Source: Roseivirga sp. (GTDB lineage Bacteria; Bacteroidota; Bacteroidia; Cytophagales; Cyclobacteriaceae). Taken from it: 64,000 nt of DNA. Shown here piece after piece: positions 1 to 6,963 of this stretch. The translations under genes and the position numbers were made by a program. The notes beneath the pieces are model-generated. The model was not told where the DNA came from, searched no databases, and saw only the letters and a list, made by a program, of their open reading frames with translations. The DNA is taken from the NCBI GenBank assembly GCA_029262895.1, contig JAJCYM010000054.1, forward strand, positions 1 through 64,000. The letters are read 5' to 3'. Position 1 is the stretch's first letter; each line of letters opens with the position of its first letter.

Positions 1-1017
1 TAATTGAGGGATCAGCACTGAGCGGCTGGCTCCGGTTGAATCATGCAGATATTTACCCACTACCCCACTACTATTGCCCAAACCGTCCTGATGAACAGGG
101 CTCTTAGAATTCAACAAAATTCTTGCTGTGGAACAGGCCGAAGCGGCCATGACCACCACCTTCGCTTTAAGGTGGTATTCTTTTCTGTCGAGCTTATTGA
201 TGTAGGTGACACCGGTGGCCTTTCCTTCCTTGTCGGTAGTTACCTCGCGCACCATGGCCTCTGTAAACAACTCTACTTTTCCACCATTCTTCTGTGCCGG
301 AAAAATCAGACAGGTGCCTGAAGAGAAATCAGCGTAAGCCGAGCAGCCCCTGTTACATTGCCCGCAGTAAAAACAACTTCCTCGTTGGTTGTTAATGCGT
401 TTTGTCAATATGGAAAGCCTTGAAGGAACAACAGGAACGCCTACTTTCCGCGCGGCATTGACGTAGTAAAGCTCATGAAGTCTCGGTTTGGGTGGTGGGA
501 GAAAAAAGCCATCAGGCTCATTGGGCATGTTTTCCTTACTTCCAAAGACACCAATTAGCTTGTCGACTTTATCGTAATAGGGTTTGACATCGTCATAGCC
601 TATTGGCCAATTGTCTCCTAAACCGTCAACGCTTTTTCTTTTAAAATCCAGTGGTCCGAAGCGTAGGGATATTCTGCCCCAGTGATTGGTACGGCCTCCC
701 AGCATACGAGACCTGAACCAATAGAATTGCGTACCCTTTTCTCTGGTATACGGTTCTCCTTCAATGTTCCAACCTCCATAGGCCGCATCAAAATCGCCAA
801 AAGATCTTCGGTTTGAACTTGCTCCACGCCTTGGGGATTCCCATGGCATACGAAGCTGCGTCCTGTACTGGTCATCTGCCGGGTCAAAGAATGGCCCTGC
901 CTCCAGAACGGCTACATCAAAACCTGCTTCTGATAGTATTTTAGTGGCCATGCCACCACCAGCACCTGAGCCGACAATGGCTACGTCATAGGTCTTTGCT
1001 GATTCAATGATTTGCAT
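1..1017 (-). CDS. GMC-family FAD oxidoreductase (partial, C-terminus off window)
   Basis: The frame is open from ATG at 1017 through position 1 (339 codons, no stop), so the C-terminal part lies beyond the left edge. A Rossmann FAD-binding motif GSGAGGG stands at residues 16-22, and GGRTNHWGR further in is typical of GMC (glucose-methanol-choline) oxidoreductases. Around residues 212-226 there is a four-cysteine cluster, CFYCGQCNRGC, reminiscent of ferredoxin-type or metal-binding clusters in a subset of this family. Members oxidise alcohols or sugars, often with a small partner subunit and a cytochrome. The gene lies just downstream of a Tat-exported sugar isomerase-like gene (1054-2007), which suggests carbohydrate oxidation. 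The substrate cannot be read from the sequence. Confidence 0.85.
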   Translation of the reverse strand, partial: MQIIESAKTYDVAIVGSGAGGGMATKILSEAGFDVAVLEAGPFFDPADDQYRTQLRMPWESPRRGASSNRRSFGDFDAAYGGWNIEGEPYTREKGTQFYWFRSRMLGGRTNHWGRISLRFGPLDFKRKSVDGLGDNWPIGYDDVKPYYDKVDKLIGVFGSKENMPNEPDGFFLPPPKPRLHELYYVNAARKVGVPVVPSRLSILTKRINNQRGSCFYCGQCNRGCSAYADFSSGTCLIFPAQKNGGKVELFTEAMVREVTTDKEGKATGVTYINKLDRKEYHLKAKVVVMAASACSTARILLNSKSPVHQDGLGNSSGVVGKYLHDSTGASRSVLIPQL

Positions 1018-1053
1018 ATAGTCTTCGTTAAAAAGTCAATTTAGTATTTTATA

Positions 1054-2007
1054 TTATAATAGATCAAAGGATTTTTTCATTGCTGTATATGTCTCTCGAA
1101 GTGCGGGTTCATTCGCCATCTTGTTTAAAGTCTCATTAAAAGGCTCTGCCCTCACCGGACCGTCATAACCTATGGTTTGCAATGCTTCCAGAAAGCCCTT
1201 GATATCTATAATTCCTGTAGCACCAGGCAATTCCCTTTCCCAATCCAGCTGCTCGGCAACCGAACGCCCCAACTTGGCATCATTGAGGTCACAGGTGACT
1301 ATCAGGTCTTTATCCAGCCCTAATATATCCTGCTTAGTCTCTTCCGCACAAAACCAGTGAAAACTATCGAGTTGAATACCCAAGTTAGGTCTGGCTACCT
1401 CGCTAATCAACTCTTGCAGTTCTACCAGCGTTCTGATAAAGGGAAACCGCTGGCTTGCCATCAATGTTTTGGGGCCTACATATTCTAAGCCCAATCGAAT
1501 ATCGTAATCCACAAGGATATCAACCATCTGACGGATTCTGCGCACATGAAGCGCGAAATTCTTTCTGTAAGTCAAACTAGCATGCGTTGGCATTATCCAG
1601 GTTGACATTCGTGTAACACCTACATTTCTAAGTGCAGCACATATCTCATGAAGCCTCAACAATCCTCCTCTAAATATCACTTCATTTTTCCTGAATTCAA
1701 CAGGCAACCCTGCGGCATCCCAGGTAAGCTCATATTCCGACATTTGTCCAGCTATCGTATTGGCCTGGCCCAAACTCATAGCGGCAACTTCTGCAGGTAA
1801 AGGAACGATAGCCTCGAAACCCAAAGAAGAGGCTACTTCAATCATCTGAATTTGGGACAAATTCACACCAATGGCTGAAGGGTTAAGGCTCAGTCTGAAC
1901 TTGCGTTTTGTCTTTAAAAAGTCCTGCCAGAGAGTCGATGGAATCGCAAGAGAGGCACCGACAAAACCGGCTTGTTTCAAGAACTCCCTTCGACTCGAAA
2001 ATTTCAT
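1054..2007 (-). CDS. Tat-exported sugar phosphate isomerase/epimerase-like protein
   Basis: The 317-residue protein starts with a twin-arginine signal (SRREFLKQAGFVGASLA, arginines 6-7). The remainder resembles the xylose-isomerase-like TIM-barrel family, with the late LDSFHWF and YDGPVRAEPF segments that carry metal ligands in that family. Members isomerise or epimerise sugars, inositols or keto-sugars. Tat export would let it fold with its metal before reaching the periplasm. It lies 36 bp upstream of the GMC oxidoreductase on the same strand, so the two probably form one transcript acting on an exported sugar or polyol. The exact substrate is unknown. Confidence 0.8.
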   Translation of the reverse strand: MKFSSRREFLKQAGFVGASLAIPSTLWQDFLKTKRKFRLSLNPSAIGVNLSQIQMIEVASSLGFEAIVPLPAEVAAMSLGQANTIAGQMSEYELTWDAAGLPVEFRKNEVIFRGGLLRLHEICAALRNVGVTRMSTWIMPTHASLTYRKNFALHVRRIRQMVDILVDYDIRLGLEYVGPKTLMASQRFPFIRTLVELQELISEVARPNLGIQLDSFHWFCAEETKQDILGLDKDLIVTCDLNDAKLGRSVAEQLDWERELPGATGIIDIKGFLEALQTIGYDGPVRAEPFNETLNKMANEPALRETYTAMKKSFDLL

Positions 2008-2189
2008 CCTTTTAAATTAGAGAAATCACTCGAAAGTCAAGGTCAAAAGCTCAACCAAATACTTAGATGAATCCTTTGCTCAAAATTCATTGGCCTCTGT
2101 TGCATAGCCCAAAAGTTATCGGCAATAGATCTACTTTGAATAACTCCAATTACAATTTCACACACAGACGCGTATATTTTTTAAATCAC

Positions 2190-3485
2190 TCAGTTTTTAA
2201 GGATGCTTCTCAGGGAGTTAAAGAATTTGGCGATGAGGCGTATGTCTTCAGTGATAATTTCAGCTGAGGCGGTCATTTCAGGACTATATTTGAGGGCAAT
2301 GTCATAGGAGCTAACAAGGCCATTGGTTAAATCGACATTTACTTTGTAGCTATTTTGCTTTGGCAAAACAGGCAACCCAACTACAACCCCATTGACAACT
2401 CCATATTCGTTGTATGGATAGTTGTCCAATTTTAATTTTACTTTTTGACCTACACTTATTTTTCCAAATCCTACCGAAGGGATTTCCATTTCTACTTCAT
2501 ACTCATCGCTGCGAGGCACAATCGCAAAAAGTTCATCGGCAGCAGAAATAAGTTGGTTGGCTTTTACCCTGCCTAAAAAATCGATTTGACCAGCTACTGG
2601 AGACTTAATGGTAAAATCATTCTTCCATCTGATGATGTAGTTTTGCAGGGAGCTGATCAGGTTGACAATCTCATCTTTGTGCGCTTTATCTATAGCGTTT
2701 CTGCCTTGAATAAACTCATTTATTTGGGTTTGATAATCTGCCAGAGTGATGTCTGTCTGAATGATACTTTTTTTAATGGCCTCTTCAGACTTCAAAGCTT
2801 GGTTATAAGTTGATTGTGCATTGAGAAATTCAAGTTTGGAGACAAGGCCTTGTTTGTATTCCTGCTCCTGCATTTTGAATTTTTCTTTGGCGTATGCTAT
2901 ATCAGCTTTGTTAAGTTCAGTTTCTTTAACAGTGATTGCTCTAATTTTTAAATAGTTGCTGTGCTTGGCCCTGAGGTCATCCAACTTTTGAGTAGCGTTT
3001 ATTGCCTTCAAGAATGTGCCATATTCTTCCAAAACAGCCTTAAGCTTTAGATAATCCGCAGAGGCATCATAAAGATTGACCATTCCATTACTTTCAAACT
3101 GGCCATTGCCGGGATTTTTTAAATAGTTGTTTGCTGACAACAAGAATGCCTCTAAGTATACTATGGATTCGGAAGGAACAGGATTATCAATTTCCGCAAT
3201 GATTTCACCGGCACTAACAGACTGCCCGTTTTGCACCAGTATTTTGTTGATCCTGCCACTGACCTTGCTGGTGACATATACAGGAGGCGTTTTTGTGGAG
3301 ACCGTTGCTCTACCGGGTATAATTGTAGGGTATTTGATAAAATAGGTAAATGCAAAACCTATGAATACCATGGACAGCAATATGGTATTGCCCCACCGAA
3401 TCATCCATGAAGGAGGTCGACTGATAACGTCCTGAATTTCTTCAGATCTTAATTTGATATTGGTAGGTTCTTTTTTTCGAGGCAT
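2190..3485 (-). CDS. HlyD-family membrane fusion protein of a peptide exporter
   Basis: This 431-residue protein has one N-terminal membrane span (about residues 30-50), a lipoyl/barrel-sandwich half (GRINKILVQNGQSVSAGEIIAEIDNP), a long coiled-coil hairpin in the middle and a returning barrel half (FTIKSPVAGQIDFLGRV). This is the standard layout of HlyD/periplasmic adaptor proteins in type I secretion. I chose ATG at 3485, one base after the stop of the upstream ABC transporter, over an in-frame TTG six codons earlier that would overlap it. The tight spacing implies translational coupling. It should link the C39-peptidase exporter to an outer-membrane TolC-like channel, which is not in this window. 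Confidence 0.9.
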   Translation of the reverse strand: MPRKKEPTNIKLRSEEIQDVISRPPSWMIRWGNTILLSMVFIGFAFTYFIKYPTIIPGRATVSTKTPPVYVTSKVSGRINKILVQNGQSVSAGEIIAEIDNPVPSESIVYLEAFLLSANNYLKNPGNGQFESNGMVNLYDASADYLKLKAVLEEYGTFLKAINATQKLDDLRAKHSNYLKIRAITVKETELNKADIAYAKEKFKMQEQEYKQGLVSKLEFLNAQSTYNQALKSEEAIKKSIIQTDITLADYQTQINEFIQGRNAIDKAHKDEIVNLISSLQNYIIRWKNDFTIKSPVAGQIDFLGRVKANQLISAADELFAIVPRSDEYEVEMEIPSVGFGKISVGQKVKLKLDNYPYNEYGVVNGVVVGLPVLPKQNSYKVNVDLTNGLVSSYDIALKYSPEMTASAEIITEDIRLIAKFFNSLRSILKN

Positions 3486-3486
3486 C

Positions 3487-5676
3487 TTAATTTCCCAGTT
3501 CAAGTTGATTTTTCACTAATTCGAAATAGGCTCCCTTAAGGGCAACCAGCTCTTTGTGATTACCTGTTTCGATAACGCTTCCATTGTCGAGTACCACAAT
3601 TTGATGCGCATTTTTGACTGTGCTCAACCTGTGGGCAATAACCACCACAGTTTTGTTTTGAAAAAACCTATTAAGGTTCTCCATAATAGTTTTTTCATTG
3701 TTGGCATCAAGGGCTGAGGTGGCTTCATCAAAAAACAGGAATTTTGGATTCTTATAAACAGCTCTAGCAATTAGTAATCGTTGTTTTTGACCAGTACTTA
3801 AGCCAGTTCCTTCCATACCTACTTTTGTGCTGTATGCCCTTGGCAGGGATTCAACAAAGTCTCGCAGGTTAGCAACTTCCAGTGCTTCAACAAGTTTTTG
3901 TTTGTCAATAATCTCGTCACCGATGGCCACATTACCAGCTATAGTATCATTGAAAATGTATCCTTCTTGCATTACCGCCCCACATTGGTCACGCCAAGTT
4001 TGATTTGAAAAAGAGTTAAGGTCACTATTTCCAATAAGTATGTTTCCTGACTTAGGTTCATAAAATTTCAACAAAAGCTTCATTAAGGTTGTTTTTCCAC
4101 CGCCACTTACCCCTACAATGGCAGTTACTTTATTGGCAGGAATGGTCATTTCCAAATCCTTAAGCACATTCACATCTGTACCAGGATATCGAAAAGTGGT
4201 TTTGTCCAGCTTGATATCTTGATCAGGTTGTATCTCAATGTTTTTCTCTGAATCGATTTGTTGTTCATCTTCTCTATTGTGTATTTCTCCCAACCTGTCC
4301 AGTGATATTTTGGCGTCTTGCAATTCTTTAATGAAACTAATAAGCTGGGTTACCGGAGCATTGAGCTGGCCTACTATATAAGATATGGCCATCATCATCC
4401 CCAAGGTCAGCTCTCCTTTGATCACCAGTGTGGCTGAGAGTACTATGATTAGAATATTCTTAAGCTCATTGATAAAAGAAGAGCCTACACTCTGGTATTG
4501 CTCCAATGCCAGGCCTTCTATAGAAACTTTATACAATCTGGCTTGTACATGTTCCCAGGCCCAACGTTTTTTCTTTTCTGCATTGTGGAGTTTAATTTCC
4601 TGCATGCCATTGACCAACTCGATGACACTGCTTTGTTCTATGCTCACCTGACTGAACCTTTTGTAATCAAGTTTTTTCCTCTTTGATAAGAATATGATGA
4701 TCCACAAAAAATAGAGTATACTTCCTATAAAGAATATTCCAAAAATCTGGAGGTTGTACAAGGCCAATACGACCCCAAAAACCAATAGGTTGAGTAATGA
4801 AAAGAGCACATTTAGTGAGGAAGAGGTTAGAATCTTTTCAATCCTTTTATGGTCATTAATTCTTTGGAGGATGTCTCCGGTCATTTTCACATCAAAATAG
4901 GAAATAGGCAGGTTCATTAATTTGATAAAAAAATCTGAGATCAAAGAAATGTTAATCCTAGTGCTTACATGAAGCAAAATCCAACTTCTGATCACATCTA
5001 TTGCTGTTTTACCGAAAAAGAGGAACAACTGGGCTATCAGGATCAGATAGATAAAATCCAAATCCTGATTTTGAATACCCACATCTACAATGTTCTGGGT
5101 AAGGAAAGGGAGCACCAATTGCAAGGCACTGGCTGCCAGCAGGCCTATCACTAACTGAACCAGCAGGCGTTTGTATTGAAACAAATAAGTAGAGATAAAC
5201 CTTAAATTAAAGCTCTTTTTATCTTCAAAATTGCTTTGGTACAGCTTTGGAGTTGGCTCTACCAAAAGGGCTATGCCTTCCAGGTTTGTTTCATCCGCAT
5301 TATGACCAATCCAACAGTTGATGAATTGCTCTTTTGTATATTTGAGCAAGCCCACTGCTGGGTCAGACATATATACCTGGTCATTTTTGATTTTATAGAC
5401 CACCGCAAAATGGTCCTGTTTCCAATGCACGATGCAAGGCAGTGGCGCCTCTTTTTTAAAAGTATTGAAATCTAATTTGGTGCCCAATGTTCTGAAACCC
5501 AGATTTTCTGCGGCATTGCTGAGCCCCATCATATTGCTCCCTTCCCTGTTGGTTTCACTTATTTCCCTTAAGTGCTGTGCGTTGAGATTTTTACCATAAT
5601 GCTTGGCAATGATCTTGATGCAAGTGGGGCCACAGTCTTTTGACTCTGTTTGGATATAGGAAGGGAATTTGCGCAT
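3487..5676 (-). CDS. Peptidase C39-containing ABC transporter (GG-leader peptide exporter)
   Basis: The 729-residue protein has three parts. Residues 1-130 are a C39 peptidase with the likely catalytic set Q9, C15 (KDCGPTC), H89 (QDHFAVVY) and D105 (SDPA). A six-helix ABC membrane domain follows. The C-terminal ATPase has Walker A GVSGGGKTT, signature LSTGQKQRL and Walker B FLFFDEATSALD. Such peptidase-containing transporters cut double-glycine leaders and export the freed peptide. Three GG-leader peptides lie directly upstream on the same strand, and the membrane fusion protein gene follows one base after its stop. All active-site residues I can check are present, so it should be a working protease-exporter. 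Confidence 0.95.
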   Translation of the reverse strand: MRKFPSYIQTESKDCGPTCIKIIAKHYGKNLNAQHLREISETNREGSNMMGLSNAAENLGFRTLGTKLDFNTFKKEAPLPCIVHWKQDHFAVVYKIKNDQVYMSDPAVGLLKYTKEQFINCWIGHNADETNLEGIALLVEPTPKLYQSNFEDKKSFNLRFISTYLFQYKRLLVQLVIGLLAASALQLVLPFLTQNIVDVGIQNQDLDFIYLILIAQLFLFFGKTAIDVIRSWILLHVSTRINISLISDFFIKLMNLPISYFDVKMTGDILQRINDHKRIEKILTSSSLNVLFSLLNLLVFGVVLALYNLQIFGIFFIGSILYFLWIIIFLSKRKKLDYKRFSQVSIEQSSVIELVNGMQEIKLHNAEKKKRWAWEHVQARLYKVSIEGLALEQYQSVGSSFINELKNILIIVLSATLVIKGELTLGMMMAISYIVGQLNAPVTQLISFIKELQDAKISLDRLGEIHNREDEQQIDSEKNIEIQPDQDIKLDKTTFRYPGTDVNVLKDLEMTIPANKVTAIVGVSGGGKTTLMKLLLKFYEPKSGNILIGNSDLNSFSNQTWRDQCGAVMQEGYIFNDTIAGNVAIGDEIIDKQKLVEALEVANLRDFVESLPRAYSTKVGMEGTGLSTGQKQRLLIARAVYKNPKFLFFDEATSALDANNEKTIMENLNRFFQNKTVVVIAHRLSTVKNAHQIVVLDNGSVIETGNHKELVALKGAYFELVKNQLELGN

Positions 5677-5751
5677 GAATTTATTTAGATTTTATATTGG
5701 TATGGTTAAGTGGAGTGTGAAAAGAACAGGGCTTTAAGCCCCATTCACAAA

Positions 5752-5955
5752 CTATCTACAGACGTAACATTTGCCATTACACCATATATCATATAAAAAT
5801 GTGTAGCATTCTGTTTCAGAGACAACCCAGTCTACCCAGTCGGCACCGGTCAGACCACAAACAGGAGCCCAGCAAGGAGCTCCACCATTGATTGATTTTT
5901 GATCATTCTTGCTCAACTCCTGAGCACCTTTTAAGTTTAAAATGTTCTTTAACAT
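5752..5955 (-). CDS. GG-leader cysteine-rich peptide precursor 1 (six core cysteines)
   Basis: This 67-residue peptide has the leader MLKNILNLKGAQELSKND and ends its leader in SINGG. A C39 protease would cut after that GG and release a core of about 42 residues with six cysteines and several tryptophans. The leader is almost identical to those at 6658-6843 and 6287-6484, while the core is unrelated to theirs. It lies 75 bp upstream of the C39 exporter gene. The even cysteine count suits three disulfide bonds made by the VKOR-thioredoxin fusion at 6964-8598. The biological activity (antibacterial, signalling or other) is not shown by the sequence. Confidence 0.85.
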   Translation of the reverse strand: MLKNILNLKGAQELSKNDQKSINGGAPCWAPVCGLTGADWVDWVVSETECYTFLYDIWCNGKCYVCR

Positions 5956-6055
5956 AATAGTAAAATTTAAAAATTAAATTTGCTGCGAACAGTTAGAGAC
6001 ACTCACAGTGTGTGTCTATTCTCAGCGAGAGAATATTGTTCAAGACAAGACCCTT
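5880..6055 (-). repeat. Copy 1 of the leader plus 5' region repeat
   Basis: About 175 bp covers the leader-coding part, the start codon region and upstream DNA, and it recurs nearly unchanged at 6768-6945. A shorter copy is at 6411-6548. The upstream part carries a small inverted repeat (GACAC...GTGTC, about 6008-6026) kept in all three copies. Confidence 0.85.
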
Positions 6056-6073
6056 TTTTTAAAGGGTCTTGTT
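6046..6073 (-). terminator. Hairpin upstream of precursor 1
   Basis: CAAGACCC and GGGTCTTG form an 8-bp or longer stem around a T/A-rich loop. It lies between precursor 2 and precursor 1 and resembles the hairpin at 6934-6958 in the matching place of the other repeat copy. It could end transcripts arriving from upstream or be part of the duplicated unit. Confidence 0.5.
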
Positions 6074-6248
6074 GCTTTGTTGATATCTTCATCATTTATC
6101 ACGAACAATTATAGATACCTGGGTTTGTGCCCTACCTTCGTGAAAAGGATGTGTTAAAATGTAAGCTTTAACCTCTTACTTGTTTTCTGGGAGATTTTTG
6201 AGAATAGTCAGACATTATTAAATGAATGCCTATTGACTTAATCCAAAA

Positions 6249-6277
6249 AACCCGAGAGAATTATTTCTCTCGGGTTT
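6249..6277 (-). terminator. Rho-independent terminator after precursor 2
   Basis: On the minus strand AAACCCGAGAGAA pairs with TTCTCTCGGGTTT, followed by a T run (TTTTTT). It lies just after the stop codon at 6287, so precursor 2 has its own strong terminator. Confidence 0.85.
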
Positions 6278-6286
6278 AATTAATTA

Positions 6287-6484
6287 TCACGCAGGAACCC
6301 AAACACACTCGCCTACGCCCCATACGCCCAGGCCTTCACAAAAAAATTCGCCAGCTGGGTATTCTATTGTTTCATCCCAACAATCTTCAGCATTAGTGCA
6401 TGTCTGTACACCACCTTTAATTGAGATTTGCTGACTTTTACTTAATTCCTGAGCACCTTTTAAGTTTAAAATGTTCTTTAACAT
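6287..6484 (-). CDS. GG-leader cysteine-containing peptide precursor 2 (four core cysteines)
   Basis: The 65-residue peptide starts at ATG 6484, where the shared leader MLKNILNLKGAQELSKSQ begins; an upstream in-frame extension has no counterpart in the sister genes and is rejected. The leader ends in SIKGG. The predicted core of about 40 residues is acidic, contains four cysteines and is rich in aromatic residues and glycine. Its leader is slightly diverged from the other two (SKSQQISIKGG rather than SKNDQKSINGG), and its upstream repeat is shorter. It has its own terminator. It should be cut and exported by the C39 transporter at 3487-5676. Confidence 0.82.
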   Translation of the reverse strand: MLKNILNLKGAQELSKSQQISIKGGVQTCTNAEDCWDETIEYPAGEFFCEGLGVWGVGECVWVPA

Positions 6485-6548
6485 AATAGTAAAATTTAAA
6501 AATTTAATATGCTGCGAACAGTTAGAGACACTCACAACATGTGTCCAT
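6411..6548 (-). repeat. Copy 2 of the leader plus 5' region repeat (shorter)
   Basis: This copy matches 5880-6055 and 6768-6945 across the leader codons, the start codon and about 60 bp upstream. It keeps the GACAC...GTGTC inverted repeat although the loop differs (TCACAACAT). Similarity ends soon after. Confidence 0.8.
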
Positions 6549-6620
6549 TATCCATGGGGGTAACTCATGGCAATAGGCACAAACCTTGGATTTGTACCTA
6601 TTGGGTTATTCTAATTATCC

Positions 6621-6651
6621 AAAACCAAGAAGGGTTAATTCTCCTTGGTTT
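6621..6651 (-). terminator. Terminator after precursor 3
   Basis: AAACCAAGGAG on the minus strand pairs imperfectly with CTTCTTGGTTTT, directly after the stop codon at 6658. A second inverted repeat (CAATAGG-ACAAA arms, 6571-6603, 12 of 13 paired) lies just downstream. Confidence 0.65.
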
Positions 6652-6657
6652 ATTTAA

Positions 6658-6843
6658 TTACCAAGGGACACAGATTTCGCTAATACAATCTCCTGGACAG
6701 CCACAGTGGTCTTGATAATAACAAAGGGCGCCAGTAGGACGTCCGACACAATTGTCTGAACACTTTCCTCCACCATTGATTGATTTTTGATCGTTTTTGC
6801 TCAGTTCTTGAGCACCTTTTAAGTTTAATATGTTCTTTAACAT
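6658..6843 (-). CDS. GG-leader cysteine-rich peptide precursor 3 (seven core cysteines)
   Basis: The 61-residue peptide has a leader identical to precursor 1 (MLKNILNLKGAQELSKND, SINGG) and a short core of about 35-36 residues with seven cysteines, including CGCPGDC. An odd count leaves one cysteine free for a mixed disulfide, dimerisation or another modification. A third glycine follows GG, so the cut could fall after either pair. It is the first precursor downstream of the VKOR fusion gene, is flanked by hairpins on both sides, and is therefore probably transcribed on its own. Confidence 0.85.
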   Translation of the reverse strand: MLKNILNLKGAQELSKNDQKSINGGGKCSDNCVGRPTGALCYYQDHCGCPGDCISEICVPW

Positions 6844-6945
6844 AATAGTAAAATTTAAAAATTAAATTTGCTGCGAACAGTTAGAGACACTCACAGTATG
6901 TGTCTATTCTTCTCGAGAGAATATTGTTCAGGCAAAACCCTTTCA
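6768..6945 (-). repeat. Copy 3 of the leader plus 5' region repeat
   Basis: This is nearly identical to 5880-6055, from the leader codons through the GACAC/GTGTC inverted repeat and a GAGAGAATATTGTTCA block into the upstream hairpin. The similarity of non-coding DNA points to recent duplication of leader and promoter together. Confidence 0.85.
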
Positions 6946-6958
6946 TTGTGAGGGTTTT
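6934..6958 (-). terminator. Hairpin after the VKOR fusion gene
   Basis: AAAACCCT and AGGGTTTT form the stem, directly after the stop codon at 6964. The T run after it is short, so it may be a partial terminator between the oxidase gene and the precursor genes. Confidence 0.6.
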
Positions 6959-6963
6959 GTTGT

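Noticed and set aside
618..887. Minus-strand 89-codon frame inside the first kilobase
   Set aside because: It overlaps the GMC oxidoreductase in another frame; the GMC frame has clear motifs and is open across the whole region.
3485..3503. TTG start for the HlyD-type protein overlapping the exporter
   Set aside because: ATG 3485, one base after the exporter stop, fits better, and relatives begin near that residue.
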